Source: Candidatus Kuenenia stuttgartensis (GTDB lineage Bacteria > Planctomycetota > Phycisphaerae > Phycisphaerales > SM1A02). Taken from it: a stretch of 54,896 nucleotides of DNA. This document shows, piece by piece, positions 1-8,178 of the stretch (its first letter is position 1; every line of letters starts with the position of its first letter). The position numbers and the translations under genes are program-made. Location of the stretch: contig CAMDMA010000022.1 of NCBI GenBank assembly GCA_945902075.1, forward strand, positions 1-54,896. Reading direction: 5' to 3'. The notes under the pieces are model-generated. The model had not been told where the DNA came from and made no database searches. It worked only from the letters and a program-made list of their open reading frames with translations.

Positions 1-221
1 GCCGCGTGCATGGCTGCAAAGCCGACGACGATGACCATCGGGAGGGTCCACGCGCGAAATCGTGAAAATCGCGAGGCCCGCCGACGCGGCGGCGCTTGCG
101 CCACGACCCCATCGCAACGCGTGCTGCGATCCGCGTCGGACGCCTCTCCCTCCACCAACGCGGCAAACCGCGCCCGAGCCGCCGCATCCTCAAGCCACGA
201 CCGCGACGCGCCCCCGCTCAC
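1..221 (-). CDS. Membrane protein coupled to sigma factor (partial, runs off left edge)
   Basis: The reading frame opens with GTG at 221-219 and stays open to base 1, so only the first 73 residues are visible. It begins MSGGASRSWLEDAAARARFA, has a charged, Arg-rich N-terminal stretch of about 55 residues (PPRRRASRFSRFRAW) and then a hydrophobic segment, TLPMVIVVGFAAMHAA, that looks like a membrane span with a cytoplasmic N-terminus. The GTG overlaps the stop of the upstream sigma factor by 4 nt (GTGA), so the two are probably translated together. A small membrane protein coupled to an ECF sigma gene is often an anti-sigma factor, but no zinc-binding anti-sigma motif is visible in this part, so that role is only an inference. 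Confidence 0.6.
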   Translation of the reverse strand, partial: MSGGASRSWLEDAAARARFAALVEGEASDADRSTRCDGVVAQAPPRRRASRFSRFRAWTLPMVIVVGFAAMHA

Positions 222-1018
222 GCCCGCAACCTCGCGAGCACCTCGCGCAGCTCACGCTCGACCTCCTCTGCCGTCACTCCCTCCTCAAAAAGCAGCGCAC
301 GCAACGCGGTACGCATCCTCCGCCCCACACGCCGCACAAGCACCGCAAGCGCTTCCTCCGATCCGTTCGCCACACTGCCAAACCCTTCATCTGCGAGCGT
401 CCCCGCACGCGCGGCCGCGATCTGCGCGTACGACTCGCCGCGCAGCACATGCGCCTCAAACGCCTCCCACGCCTGCCCATCGCCGCCCGCCGCCAACTCC
501 GCGCGCACATGCGCGCACGCCTCAGCAACCACGGTCCTCGCCCAAGCCCGCTCGAAAACCGCCTCCGCATCCGCCTCGCGCCGCACGCGTTCACGCGCCT
601 CGGCCGCCTCCTCCGCCGCGTAGCGCCGCCGTCGCTCTGCCTCGCGACGCTCGCCGCGCAGAAAAGTCCGCGCATCGAGCGAAAGGCCGGTCATGAGGTA
701 TCTTCGAAGCGGCAGCCCACTTTGACGCCACGCCTTGAAGAAGTCTTCACGACCGAGACCGCGCGCGAAAAACCTCCCCACGAGCTCCGCCGGCTCCGTC
801 ACGCCTCGCGCCGGGAGCGCCGACGCGTACGCGGTCAATGCCTCGCGGTAGCGTCCCATCACGTACCGCCGCACCTCGGCAAGCCCATCGTCGCTCTCGG
901 CGAGTGTCCGATCGATCCAAGTCGCATGGGTCGATGGAAAATGCGATGCCTCATGCATGCGGGCATATGCGCCAATCTGGGTTGGTCGCGGCACGCTTTG
1001 GGCGGCCAATCCCGACAT
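218..1018 (-). CDS. ECF-like RNA polymerase sigma factor, planctomycete type
   Basis: A 266-residue protein. The N-terminal motif FPSTHATWIDRTL resembles the F-P-x-T-x-W-x-x-I/V opening of planctomycete sigma-70-like ECF proteins. It is followed by a region-2-like helix set (VRRYVMGRYREAL, then LVGRFFARGLGREDFF) and a highly charged linker. The C-terminal third (WEAFEAHVLRGESYAQIAAA) fits a region-4 helix-turn-helix. The role would be to redirect RNA polymerase in response to a signal. The start at 1018 is chosen because GGGAGG lies 7 nt upstream; an in-frame upstream start at 1045 lacks such a site. It is coupled to a downstream membrane protein by GTGA. Sequence identity to known families is low, so the sigma call is good but the subgroup is uncertain. 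Confidence 0.65.
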   Translation of the reverse strand: MSGLAAQSVPRPTQIGAYARMHEASHFPSTHATWIDRTLAESDDGLAEVRRYVMGRYREALTAYASALPARGVTEPAELVGRFFARGLGREDFFKAWRQSGLPLRRYLMTGLSLDARTFLRGERREAERRRRYAAEEAAEARERVRREADAEAVFERAWARTVVAEACAHVRAELAAGGDGQAWEAFEAHVLRGESYAQIAAARAGTLADEGFGSVANGSEEALAVLVRRVGRRMRTALRALLFEEGVTAEEVERELREVLARLRA

Positions 1019-1458
1019 TTCGCAGCCTCCCGCGGCGGGGGTCAAATGCCAACTGGGAGGTCCTCATCATGCTCCCAGGTCACCGCTTCGCCCCCGGTGG
1101 CCGAGCCAACGCTCCCGCCCGTCGCCATGCCGATGCGCCGGAGGCGTACGGTCTGGAGGAACCCGTTTCCACAAACGAACTGTTGGATGCGTCGTGTTCC
1201 GCAGGTTTCCATTTCCATCCGCCTCGGAAAGTGCTATCGTTCGGATCTATGGCCACCGTTTCGAACCACTCCGCATGACAACCACCTCGACCAGAGGTTC
1301 GTTGCTGCGCGCAGGTTCGACACGCGTCGCTCCCACACCAAGCCTGATTCTCGAGCTCGTGCTCGAGAACCCACGCAACCGCGCCGGAATCGGCAGCGGC
1401 TTCCGCGTTCACGCCTGACCCTTTCCGCTTCTCCTGCTCTTACAAAAGGAATCGACCC
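1019..1458. other. Intergenic region between sigma factor and infC
   Basis: About 440 bp without a convincing gene. The divergent neighbours mean it should hold promoters in both directions. It contains a perfect 8-bp inverted repeat (1348-1369) upstream of infC and the Shine-Dalgarno-like AAAAGGA at 1444-1450. I see no tRNA or conserved small ORF. Confidence 0.5.
1348..1369 (+). promoter_or_regulatory. Hairpin in the infC leader
   Basis: TTCTCGAG (1348-1355) and CTCGAGAA (1362-1369) pair perfectly across a 6-nt loop, about 90 nt before the proposed infC start. Position in the 5' leader of an initiation-factor gene makes an RNA regulatory hairpin possible; no T-tract follows, so it is not an obvious terminator. 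Confidence 0.35.
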
Positions 1459-2160
1459 ATCTATCCGCCGCGCAGACCGTTTGGAGGCCAACGACAAGAT
1501 TCGAGAGACTTCGGTCCTCGCATTAATGACCGCATCCGCATCACCCCCGTCCGGCTCCTCGATCCGGAAGGTGAGATGATCGGAGTGGTCGAGCTCGATG
1601 AAGCCAAGCGCCGCGCGTACGACGCGGGCCTCGATCTGGTGGAGATCGCGCCGGACAGCCGGCCGCCGGTCTGCAAGATCATGGACTTCGGTAAGTTCAA
1701 GTACGAGCAGTCGAAGAAGGAAAAAGCCAACAAGGCGAAGAGCAAGGCCTCAGAGATGAAGGAAGTTCGTCTCGGGCGCTCGATGAAAATCGATCCGCAC
1801 GATGTCGACATCCGCATCGCCCAGGCACGGCGATTCCTGATCGAAGGTCACCGCGTCCAGATCATCCAGAATTTCCGAGGACGCGAAATGGCGTTCCGTT
1901 CGCGTGGCGATGACCGCATGGATGACATCATCCAGCGCTTGTCAGACCTTGCGAAGGTCGAAGTCCCGCCGCGACTCAACGGGCGGCGCATGGGCATGAT
2001 TCTCGTGCCTGAGAAGCAGAAGATCGAGGTCTACAAGCGCAAGATGATCGCCGAAGGCAAGCCGGTCCTCCCGTCGATTCCCGAGCAACTCGAGGAATTC
2101 GAACACGAGGATGACGACGACATCGATGACACGATGGACGGTGGCAGCGGCGAGGAGTGA
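1459..2160 (+). CDS. infC: Translation initiation factor IF-3
   Basis: IF-3 binds the 30S subunit and enforces correct start-codon selection. The reading frame upstream of the first ATG (1576) clearly encodes the conserved IF-3 N-domain (RINDRIRITPVRLLDPEGE), so 1576 cannot be the start. No ATG, GTG or TTG gives a sensible N-terminus. ATC at 1459 does: it begins IYPPRRPFGGQR and has AAAAGGA at 1444-1450, 8 nt upstream. AUU/AUC/AUA starts are a known hallmark of infC, letting IF-3 repress its own translation. With this start the protein is 233 residues; the N-domain is followed by a lysine-rich linker and the C-domain (ROFL-type stretch from about residue 125) with an acidic tail. rpmI and rplT, the usual partners, are absent; the next gene starts 13 nt downstream. 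Confidence 0.93.
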   Translation: MYPPRRPFGGQRQDSRDFGPRINDRIRITPVRLLDPEGEMIGVVELDEAKRRAYDAGLDLVEIAPDSRPPVCKIMDFGKFKYEQSKKEKANKAKSKASEMKEVRLGRSMKIDPHDVDIRIAQARRFLIEGHRVQIIQNFRGREMAFRSRGDDRMDDIIQRLSDLAKVEVPPRLNGRRMGMILVPEKQKIEVYKRKMIAEGKPVLPSIPEQLEEFEHEDDDDIDDTMDGGSGEE

Positions 2161-2173
2161 GGCAAACGCACTG

Positions 2174-2986
2174 ATGGACGACCGTCCCTCGACCCACGCT
2201 TCGCTCCGTGATCTCGCGCTCAATCCCCGCGACGCGTTTCGGCCCCGCGACGCGTTTCGGCCCCGCGACGCGTTTCTTCCGCGGAACACAGCCCACCAAC
2301 ACGCAACCTCGACAAACGATTCACGAGCCGCCGGCGCACATGCCCGGCGGCTCGTTCTTTCGATTGATGTTGCAGCGTGGCAACCACCCGGGGGCGGCGG
2401 AACGCTGCCCCCACGCCGCGCGCAGTCGATCGGTGAACTCGGCGCAGAACGCGTACTCGATATTCTCTCCACACTCGGAGTCCGAGCGACGGTGTTCGTC
2501 TCCGGGGCATTCGCCTCCGCCGCACCAGCACTCACGCGACGCATCGCCGCCACACACGAACTCGGTGCGCTTGGCTTCGATCCAACGCGACCCACATCGG
2601 ACGACCCCGCCCGGAGTGCAGAGCGACTCATGCTCGTGACCGGCTGCACGCCGCGACTCTATCGGCCGTACCGCGCAACACCGACATCTCCGGAGTCGAT
2701 TCTCGACGCACGTCTTTTGCGCGCACGCGAGGCGACAAACTTCATCTGCATGCGAATGCCAATACCGCTCTCGCTTCGCCTCTCATACGAACGCTTCACC
2801 CTGTGGCCTGAGACCCTGACAGCCTGGATGGTTGGATGGGAATCGCTGCGCCGCCCGTTCCATCTCGCCCTCGACGCCGGGCAATTCGTTGACCTTCGCG
2901 GCCACGGGCTCCCCCGCCGCATCGCTCACGGCACCGGACTCAAGGCCTGTGCACGACTCGCGGCAGTGGTCAAAGCCGTCCGCTAA
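2174..2986 (+). CDS. Polysaccharide-deacetylase-like (NodB fold) protein, probably degenerate
   Basis: A 270-residue protein. The segment LVLSIDVAAWQ (from about residue 60) aligns with the first beta strand and metal-binding Asp region of NodB/XrtA-type deacetylases. It is followed by ERVLDILSTLGVRATVFVSG, typical of the family helix-strand that ends ATFFV. The usual zinc-binding H-x-x-x-H motif should come next, but here only HELGALGFD is found, with a single His, so catalysis is doubtful. The start ATG at 2174 lies 13 nt after infC. Near the N-terminus an 18-bp tandem repeat (2225-2276) encodes three PRDAFR/L units. The true substrate cannot be read from the sequence. Confidence 0.5.
   Translation: MDDRPSTHASLRDLALNPRDAFRPRDAFRPRDAFLPRNTAHQHATSTNDSRAAGAHARRLVLSIDVAAWQPPGGGGTLPPRRAQSIGELGAERVLDILSTLGVRATVFVSGAFASAAPALTRRIAATHELGALGFDPTRPTSDDPARSAERLMLVTGCTPRLYRPYRATPTSPESILDARLLRAREATNFICMRMPIPLSLRLSYERFTLWPETLTAWMVGWESLRRPFHLALDAGQFVDLRGHGLPRRIAHGTGLKACARLAAVVKAVR
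2225..2276 (+). repeat. 18-bp in-frame tandem repeat (about 2.9 copies)
   Basis: The unit CCCCGCGACGCGTTTCGG occurs at 2225-2242 and 2243-2260, with a third partial copy to 2276. It keeps the reading frame and encodes repeated PRDAFR near the N-terminus of the deacetylase-like protein. Confidence 0.9.
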
Positions 2987-3024
2987 AGATTCCGAAACTT
3001 TTTGTGGAAAAGTATTCATCGGAG

Positions 3025-3074
3025 TTGTTTTTTATCCACTGCAATGTATATTTTTCCTCCCGCTGCATATACAT
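3025..3074 (+). promoter_or_regulatory. Probable argR promoter with overlapping inverted-repeat operator
   Basis: TTGTTT (3025-3030) and TATATT (3047-3052) form a -35/-10 pair with 16-bp spacing in a strikingly AT-rich stretch. The arms ATGTATAT (3044-3051) and ATATACAT (3067-3074) are perfect inverted repeats; the left arm covers the -10 box. An operator at this site 18 nt before argR would suit autoregulation by ArgR. The sequence does not match the E. coli ARG box exactly, so binding is inferred. Confidence 0.5.
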
Positions 3075-3091
3075 GCGTAACGAGCTACCCC

Positions 3092-3538
3092 ATGAAATCT
3101 CGCCGACACACCCTGATCCGAAACATTATCTCGTCCGGTGAGATTTACAGCCAAGCCGAGTTGGCCAAGTTGCTCGCGCGCGATGGCATTGAAGCAACGC
3201 AGGCAACCCTTTCCCGCGATCTCACCGAACTCGGCGTGTTGAAAGGACCAGCGGGCTACCAACTTCCTGGCGAAAATCCTGCAGTGGTGACGCCCGAAGC
3301 ATCGTTGTCCCGCGTGCTGAAGCGCGAGTTGGTCTCGATCGATGTTGGAGGCACGCTCGTTGTTCTGAAGACCCCAACAGGGCATGGCAATGCGCTCGCG
3401 ATCGAACTCGACCGCGCACGAATGTCCGGGGTGCTCGGAACAATTGCGGGCGACGACACCGTCTTCCTCGCCGCGCGAAGCGAACTCGCGGCGCGGCGTG
3501 TCGCCAAAGATTTGCGCAATCTCGCGCAACTTGCCTAA
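3092..3538 (+). CDS. argR: Arginine repressor ArgR
   Basis: A 148-residue ArgR, the normal family length. Residues 1-70 form the winged-helix DNA-binding domain (SQAELAKLLARDGIEATQATLSRDL, with the family SRD motif at the recognition helix). The C-terminal half is the hexamerisation and arginine-binding domain (VLKTPTGHGNALAIELD, then the GTIAGDDTVFLA block with the GDDT motif). It represses or activates arginine genes when arginine is abundant. It heads the arginine cluster and argC follows after about 58 nt. The upstream inverted repeat suggests autoregulation. ATG at 3092 was chosen because the homology begins there. Confidence 0.95.
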   Translation: MKSRRHTLIRNIISSGEIYSQAELAKLLARDGIEATQATLSRDLTELGVLKGPAGYQLPGENPAVVTPEASLSRVLKRELVSIDVGGTLVVLKTPTGHGNALAIELDRARMSGVLGTIAGDDTVFLAARSELAARRVAKDLRNLAQLA

Positions 3539-3596
3539 CCGACCGAGATCGACAGCCGCTTCTCCTTTCGCAACCCACACCTCGGAGCCTCACGAG

Positions 3597-4724
3597 TTGG
3601 ACAGCACCTCCTCCGCTACATTCACTGCCACGTTTTCTGCCACGACGCCTCTCCGCACTGCGATCGTCGGAGCCAGCGGCTACGTGGGCGCTGAACTCCT
3701 CGCGATCCTCGCCAACCACTCCGCCGTCGAAGTCGTCGGACTGTTTGGTTCGTCACGGAAGGCGGAGGAGGGTGCCCCTACGGCTGCCGATCTGTTCCCG
3801 CGCTTCGAGGGTCTTCCCATCGGCATGCTTCGCGTGGAGCCGTTCGAACTCGCTGCAGTCAAGGCACTCGAGCTCGACGCAATTTTCCTCGCAACTCCGC
3901 ATGAACTGTCGCATGATGTTGCACACGCGCTCGTCGATGCAGGAATCATCGTCTTTGATCTCTCCGCTGCATTCCGCCTTTCGGATCGCGTGACGTTCGA
4001 GAAAAACTACGGCTTCGCACACGAACACGGTTCGCTTCTCACTGAAGCGGTCTACGGACTCGCAGAGTTTCATGCCGCCCGCATCGCTGATGCGCGCATC
4101 GTCGCGGTGCCCGGTTGCTATCCCACGGCTTCCATTCTTGCGATCCGACCCCTCGTCGAGGCGGGCCTTGTCGATCTCACGCGGCCGGCAATCGTCGATG
4201 CGACGAGCGGCGTCTCCGGCGCCGGGCGAAAGGCCGAGGTCAAGAGCCTTTTTTGCGAGGTTTCGATGCAAGCGTATGGTGTGTTCAAGCACCGGCATCG
4301 ACCGGAGATTGCCGAACACGCCGGGATTGCGACGATCTTTACACCGCATCTCGGTTGCTTCGATCGCGGCATTCTCGCGACGATTCACCTTGAGTTGAAG
4401 CCGGGATCGACGGAGCTTGATGTGCGCGCCGCCTTCGAACGCGCGTACACCAATCGTCCCTTCGTACGCGTACTCAAAGCCGGTCGCTGGCCGAGTATCG
4501 CTTCGGTCGAACGCTCCAACTTCTGTGACATCGGCTTTGCGCTCGAGCAGGGCGAACCCGGTCCGCACCTGATCGTCGAAAGCGCGATCGACAATTTGGT
4601 CAAGGGAGCCGCCGGACAAGCGGTGCAGTGCATGAACATTCGCTTCGGACTTGAGGAAACTGCAGGCTTCCTCGCCCCCGGAGCATTTCTTGTGACCGGC
4701 ACCGCTGTGGGAGGTGCAACGTGA
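3597..4724 (+). CDS. argC: N-acetyl-gamma-glutamyl-phosphate reductase
   Basis: ArgC reduces N-acetylglutamyl phosphate to the semialdehyde with NADPH, the third step of arginine synthesis. The protein shows the Rossmann motif IVGASGYVGAE, the LATPHELSH block, and the catalytic-cysteine signature VPGCYPTAS, followed by SGVSGAGRKA. There is no ATG after the argR stop that keeps the Rossmann fold; TTG at 3597 has GGAG at 3584-3587, 9 nt upstream, and gives 375 residues, slightly longer than typical because of a Ser/Thr-rich N-terminal tail. The stop overlaps the argB GTG by 4 nt. Confidence 0.95.
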   Translation: MDSTSSATFTATFSATTPLRTAIVGASGYVGAELLAILANHSAVEVVGLFGSSRKAEEGAPTAADLFPRFEGLPIGMLRVEPFELAAVKALELDAIFLATPHELSHDVAHALVDAGIIVFDLSAAFRLSDRVTFEKNYGFAHEHGSLLTEAVYGLAEFHAARIADARIVAVPGCYPTASILAIRPLVEAGLVDLTRPAIVDATSGVSGAGRKAEVKSLFCEVSMQAYGVFKHRHRPEIAEHAGIATIFTPHLGCFDRGILATIHLELKPGSTELDVRAAFERAYTNRPFVRVLKAGRWPSIASVERSNFCDIGFALEQGEPGPHLIVESAIDNLVKGAAGQAVQCMNIRFGLEETAGFLAPGAFLVTGTAVGGAT

Positions 4725-5641
4725 CGACGACTGCTTCAATCATCGACGCTTCGATCGTGACGCTACTTCGCATGGCACCGCCGCAGCCCATCAATCCAGT
4801 CGAGATCGACGCGCGCGCGAAAGATGTTGCCACGGTCGTCGCCAGCACCTCGTACAACGCTCCGCTTGTTGTCAAAATTGGTGGCGCGCTCCTCGAAGCC
4901 GCCGACCAAAACCGCGACGCGTTTGCTGGACTAATTGCCCTCCACCGCGCCCATCCTGGCGGCATCGTTCTCGTCCATGGCGGTGGTGCGCAAGTCGACC
5001 GCCAACTCAAGCTTGTTGGAATCGAAACGCCGCGTGTCGAAGGCATCCGCGTCACGACGCGTGATGCGATCGACCAAGTCGTCGGCGTGCTCGCTGGAAG
5101 TGCTCATCTGCGACTGCTTGGAATTCTCAGCGCTCACGGCGCACGCGCGGTCGGGCTCTCACTTTCTGACGGCGGCCTCTGCGAATGCCGACACACAACG
5201 AAATTTGCGTTCGATGCTGGCGAGGTGGGCGAGATCACCGGCGGCGACGGAACGCTCATCCACACGCTTCTTGCGGCCGGTTTTATTCCGGTTGTCAATT
5301 CGATCGGACTTTCTGCGCGAGGCGAGCCACTCAACATCAACGCAGACGAAGCCGCCTGTGCGATCGCGCGCATCACGAGCGCTGCGGGGATTGTGCTCCT
5401 CACCGATGTTCCCGGCGTGCTCGACGCGTCACGCACACTGATCTCTGAACTCGACGAGACGCGCATCGAAGCGCTCATCGCCGACAGCACCATTTCCGGT
5501 GGAATGATTCCGAAAGTCCGCAGCGCACTCGACGCCGCACGAAATGCTGGATGTCCTGCGACGATCGCGTCGTGGCGTGATCCGGCACGGGCGATTTCAC
5601 ACGGTGGCGGAACCCGCATCTACGCGAATCGAACACCCTGA
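4721..5641 (+). CDS. argB: Acetylglutamate kinase
   Basis: ArgB phosphorylates N-acetylglutamate. The amino-acid-kinase fold is marked by VVKIGGALLE, VLVHGGGAQVD (substrate loop), and the ATP-site region NINADEAACAIA with LLTDVPGVLD and SGGMIPKV near the end. At 306 residues it has about 45 extra N-terminal residues before the first beta strand; an N-terminal helix in this kinase is linked to arginine-sensitive hexamers in other bacteria, so feedback inhibition is possible. It starts with GTG inside the argC stop (GTGA), with GGAGG just upstream, and its own stop overlaps the argF ATG (TGATG). Confidence 0.95.
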   Translation: MTTTASIIDASIVTLLRMAPPQPINPVEIDARAKDVATVVASTSYNAPLVVKIGGALLEAADQNRDAFAGLIALHRAHPGGIVLVHGGGAQVDRQLKLVGIETPRVEGIRVTTRDAIDQVVGVLAGSAHLRLLGILSAHGARAVGLSLSDGGLCECRHTTKFAFDAGEVGEITGGDGTLIHTLLAAGFIPVVNSIGLSARGEPLNINADEAACAIARITSAAGIVLLTDVPGVLDASRTLISELDETRIEALIADSTISGGMIPKVRSALDAARNAGCPATIASWRDPARAISHGGGTRIYANRTP

Positions 5642-6765
5642 TGCTGCTACCCGACACGAAGTCAGTAACCAGAACGAACAAAGAAATCTTGCGTGAAGAC
5701 AGCATGAGAGTAGAAAGCACGAGAGCAGAAAGCACGACTCGCATGACACGAACCGCCGACCTCACCGCCCTCGAACCGCTGCATGGCGCGTCGATCCTTC
5801 GTCTCTCTGATCTCTCCGGCGAGCAGGTCACGCGCATGATTGATCTCGCGCGCCACGTCAAGCGTGACTATCCGGCGTTTCGTGACGTATTCGCGCAGAA
5901 ATCACTCGTGATGCTCTTCGAAAAGCCTTCACTGCGAACACGGGTGTCGTTTGAACTTGGCTTCCAAAAACTTGGTGGCGCCGTCTCATTTCTCGATCAC
6001 CGCGCGGATCCAATTGGCTCTCGCGAGACCATCGCCGACTACGGTCGCAACCTTGAGCGTTGGGCCGATGCGATCGTCGCGCGGGTTTTCCGACATGACA
6101 CGCTCGTCGAACTCCGCAAGCACTGCCGCATTCCGATTGTCAATGCGCTCAGCGATACGGCGCATCCGTGCCAAGCACTCGCAGATGCATTGACGCTTGT
6201 CGAACACGGTGTTCAACTCACTTCCATGCACCTCGCGTGGCTCGGCGATGGCAACAACGTCTGCCTCTCGTTGATGGAACTCACAGCTGTCATGGGCGGC
6301 CGTATGACTGTCGTGACTCCAACGGGCCATCGGCCGGACCCTGCGCTGACTGCAGAAATCGCGCGCATCGCGGCCCGTACTGGTGCACGTGTTGAGTGTT
6401 CAGACGACATCGCTGCCATCCGTGGCGCAGACGCCGTCTACACGGACGCTTGGATCTCGATGGGCGAGCACGCAAGCGCTGATGCCATGCAGCAAAAGAG
6501 CGCTGAACTTCGCCGGTTACAAGTCACACCTGATGTCATGAAGATTGCGGGAAGCAACGCGAAATTTATGCATTGTCTTCCTGCACACCGCGGCGAGGAA
6601 GTGGTCGATTCGGTGATCGATGGCGCAACATCTGTGGTCTACGACCAAGCAGAAAACCGCATGCATGTTCAAAATGCGCTGATGCTCGCACTTCTTGGTG
6701 CGCTACCCGCGAGCCGACGCAGCAGCGCCGCGCCAAGCGTTGAGGTCCTCGCGACGAATCTGTAA
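5641..6765 (+). CDS. argF: Ornithine carbamoyltransferase
   Basis: ArgF joins carbamoyl phosphate and ornithine to give citrulline. Diagnostic motifs are the carbamoyl-phosphate loop FEKPSLRTRVSFE, HPCQALADALT, the ornithine-site region and MHCLPAHRGEEV. The HCLPAHR block and HPCQ favour ornithine over acetyl- or succinylornithine as substrate. Homology begins only near residue 46; the N-terminal extension contains a duplicated 15-bp unit (two RAEST-like repeats), so translation could instead start at ATG 5704 or 5743. ATG 5641 is listed because it overlaps the argB stop (TGATG), favouring coupling. A 20-residue Ser/Arg-rich tail follows the catalytic domain. Confidence 0.94.
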   Translation: MLLPDTKSVTRTNKEILREDSMRVESTRAESTTRMTRTADLTALEPLHGASILRLSDLSGEQVTRMIDLARHVKRDYPAFRDVFAQKSLVMLFEKPSLRTRVSFELGFQKLGGAVSFLDHRADPIGSRETIADYGRNLERWADAIVARVFRHDTLVELRKHCRIPIVNALSDTAHPCQALADALTLVEHGVQLTSMHLAWLGDGNNVCLSLMELTAVMGGRMTVVTPTGHRPDPALTAEIARIAARTGARVECSDDIAAIRGADAVYTDAWISMGEHASADAMQQKSAELRRLQVTPDVMKIAGSNAKFMHCLPAHRGEEVVDSVIDGATSVVYDQAENRMHVQNALMLALLGALPASRRSSAAPSVEVLATNL

Positions 6766-6869
6766 ATCCAACGAAGCACCAACGCCGCTCCGCACCTTGC
6801 GGCGCATTTACAACTTATTTTCTATCGAACACGACTGCACGTGACAACCGCAGCAGAAACAGAACGACT

Positions 6870-8177
6870 ATGACCAGCACCAACGAATCCGCGAACTCCG
6901 CTCGTCACACATCCCGCAAGCCCACCCGCGTTTGTGTCGCATACTCCGGCGGCCTCGATACCAGTTGCATCATCCCGTGGCTCGTCGAGACCTACGGCTG
7001 CGAAGTCATCGCCTGCGTCGCTGATGTCGGTCAGGGCGCGCGCGAACTCGAAGGGATCGAAGAGAAGGCGATTCGAACAGGCGCGAAGGAATGCCACGTT
7101 GTTGACCTGAAGAGGCAATTCATGGAAGAGTTCGTCTTCCCGATGTGCATCTCCGGATCCGTCTATGAAGGTCGCTACCTGATGGGTACATCGATTGCGC
7201 GCCCAATCATCGCGCGCGCGCAGGTCGAGGTCGCGCTTCGCACAGGTTGCGACGCGTTCTGCCACGGCTGCACCGGTAAGGGCAACGACCAAGTTCGCTT
7301 CGAGTCAACCTATGCCGCGCTCGCCCCGCACCTCGCTGTCATCTCGCCTTGGCGTATCTGGGATCTCAAGAGCCGCGAGCAAATGCTCGGCTACCTCAAG
7401 GAGCGCAACATCCCCTGCGCCGCGAGTGCCGAGAAGATCTACTCGCGCGACGCAAATATGTGGCACATTTCGCACGAGGGTGGCGAGCTTGAGGACCCAT
7501 GGAACGCGCCGCCGGAAGATGTATGGATGATTTCAGTCAGCCCGAAGGACGCGCCTGATGCACATGAAGATGTGATGCTGACCTTCGCAAAAGGACGACC
7601 GACCCATCTGAATGGGAAAGCAATGGACCCGGTGGCACTGCTCACCGAGCTCAACCAGATCGGCGGGCGCAACGGCGTCGGACGCGTAGACATCTGCGAG
7701 AACCGCCTCGTCGGCATGAAGAGTCGCGGCGTCTACGAAACTCCAGGCGGCACAATTCTCATGGAGGCTGTGCGTGGGCTTGAGCAACTTGTGCTCGACC
7801 GCGAAACGCTGCATTTCCGCGAGCGACTCGCGCTCGATTTCGCAAAGATCATCTACAACGGCACATGGTTTAGCCCAACGCGCGAAGCGATGTGGGCCTC
7901 ATTCGAAGCAATCGCGCAGTCACTCGACGGCGACGTCGTCGTGCGCTGCTACAAGGGCCGCGCCGAGGCGTGCCGCCGCCGCTCACCAAACTCCCTCTTC
8001 CACCACGGATTCGCCACCTTCGGCGAGGACGAGGTCTACGACCATAAGCACAGTGAAGGGTTTATCCGACTTTTCAGCCTCCCGCTGCGCATTCGCGCGC
8101 TGCTCGGCCTCAATCCTGAAGCACGCAAACTCGCCGCCGCCAACACGACCACGGTTTCGAAGCAGAAGGTGCACTGA
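6870..8177 (+). CDS. argG: Argininosuccinate synthase
   Basis: ArgG condenses citrulline with aspartate using ATP. The N-terminal PP-loop VCVAYSGGLDTSCI binds ATP; other family blocks are HGCTGKGNDQVRFE, SREQML and the C-terminal FSPTREAMWA. The protein is 435 residues, a little longer than the usual 400, owing to an N-terminal Ser/Thr-rich lead and a C-terminal tail. It follows argF after 104 nt, the widest gap in the cluster, where AT-rich sequence (6810-6830) might hold an extra promoter. argH begins 1 nt after its stop. Confidence 0.96.
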   Translation: MTSTNESANSARHTSRKPTRVCVAYSGGLDTSCIIPWLVETYGCEVIACVADVGQGARELEGIEEKAIRTGAKECHVVDLKRQFMEEFVFPMCISGSVYEGRYLMGTSIARPIIARAQVEVALRTGCDAFCHGCTGKGNDQVRFESTYAALAPHLAVISPWRIWDLKSREQMLGYLKERNIPCAASAEKIYSRDANMWHISHEGGELEDPWNAPPEDVWMISVSPKDAPDAHEDVMLTFAKGRPTHLNGKAMDPVALLTELNQIGGRNGVGRVDICENRLVGMKSRGVYETPGGTILMEAVRGLEQLVLDRETLHFRERLALDFAKIIYNGTWFSPTREAMWASFEAIAQSLDGDVVVRCYKGRAEACRRRSPNSLFHHGFATFGEDEVYDHKHSEGFIRLFSLPLRIRALLGLNPEARKLAAANTTTVSKQKVH

Positions 8178-8178
8178 T

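Noticed and set aside
1310-1330. GGTTCGA resembling a tRNA T-loop
   Set aside because: No acceptor stem or anticodon arm could be drawn around it.
62-1579. 505-residue plus-strand frame opposite the sigma factor
   Set aside because: No motif and Arg/Pro bias; the minus-strand sigma gene has a strong ribosome site and recognisable motif, and infC occupies the 3' end in another frame.
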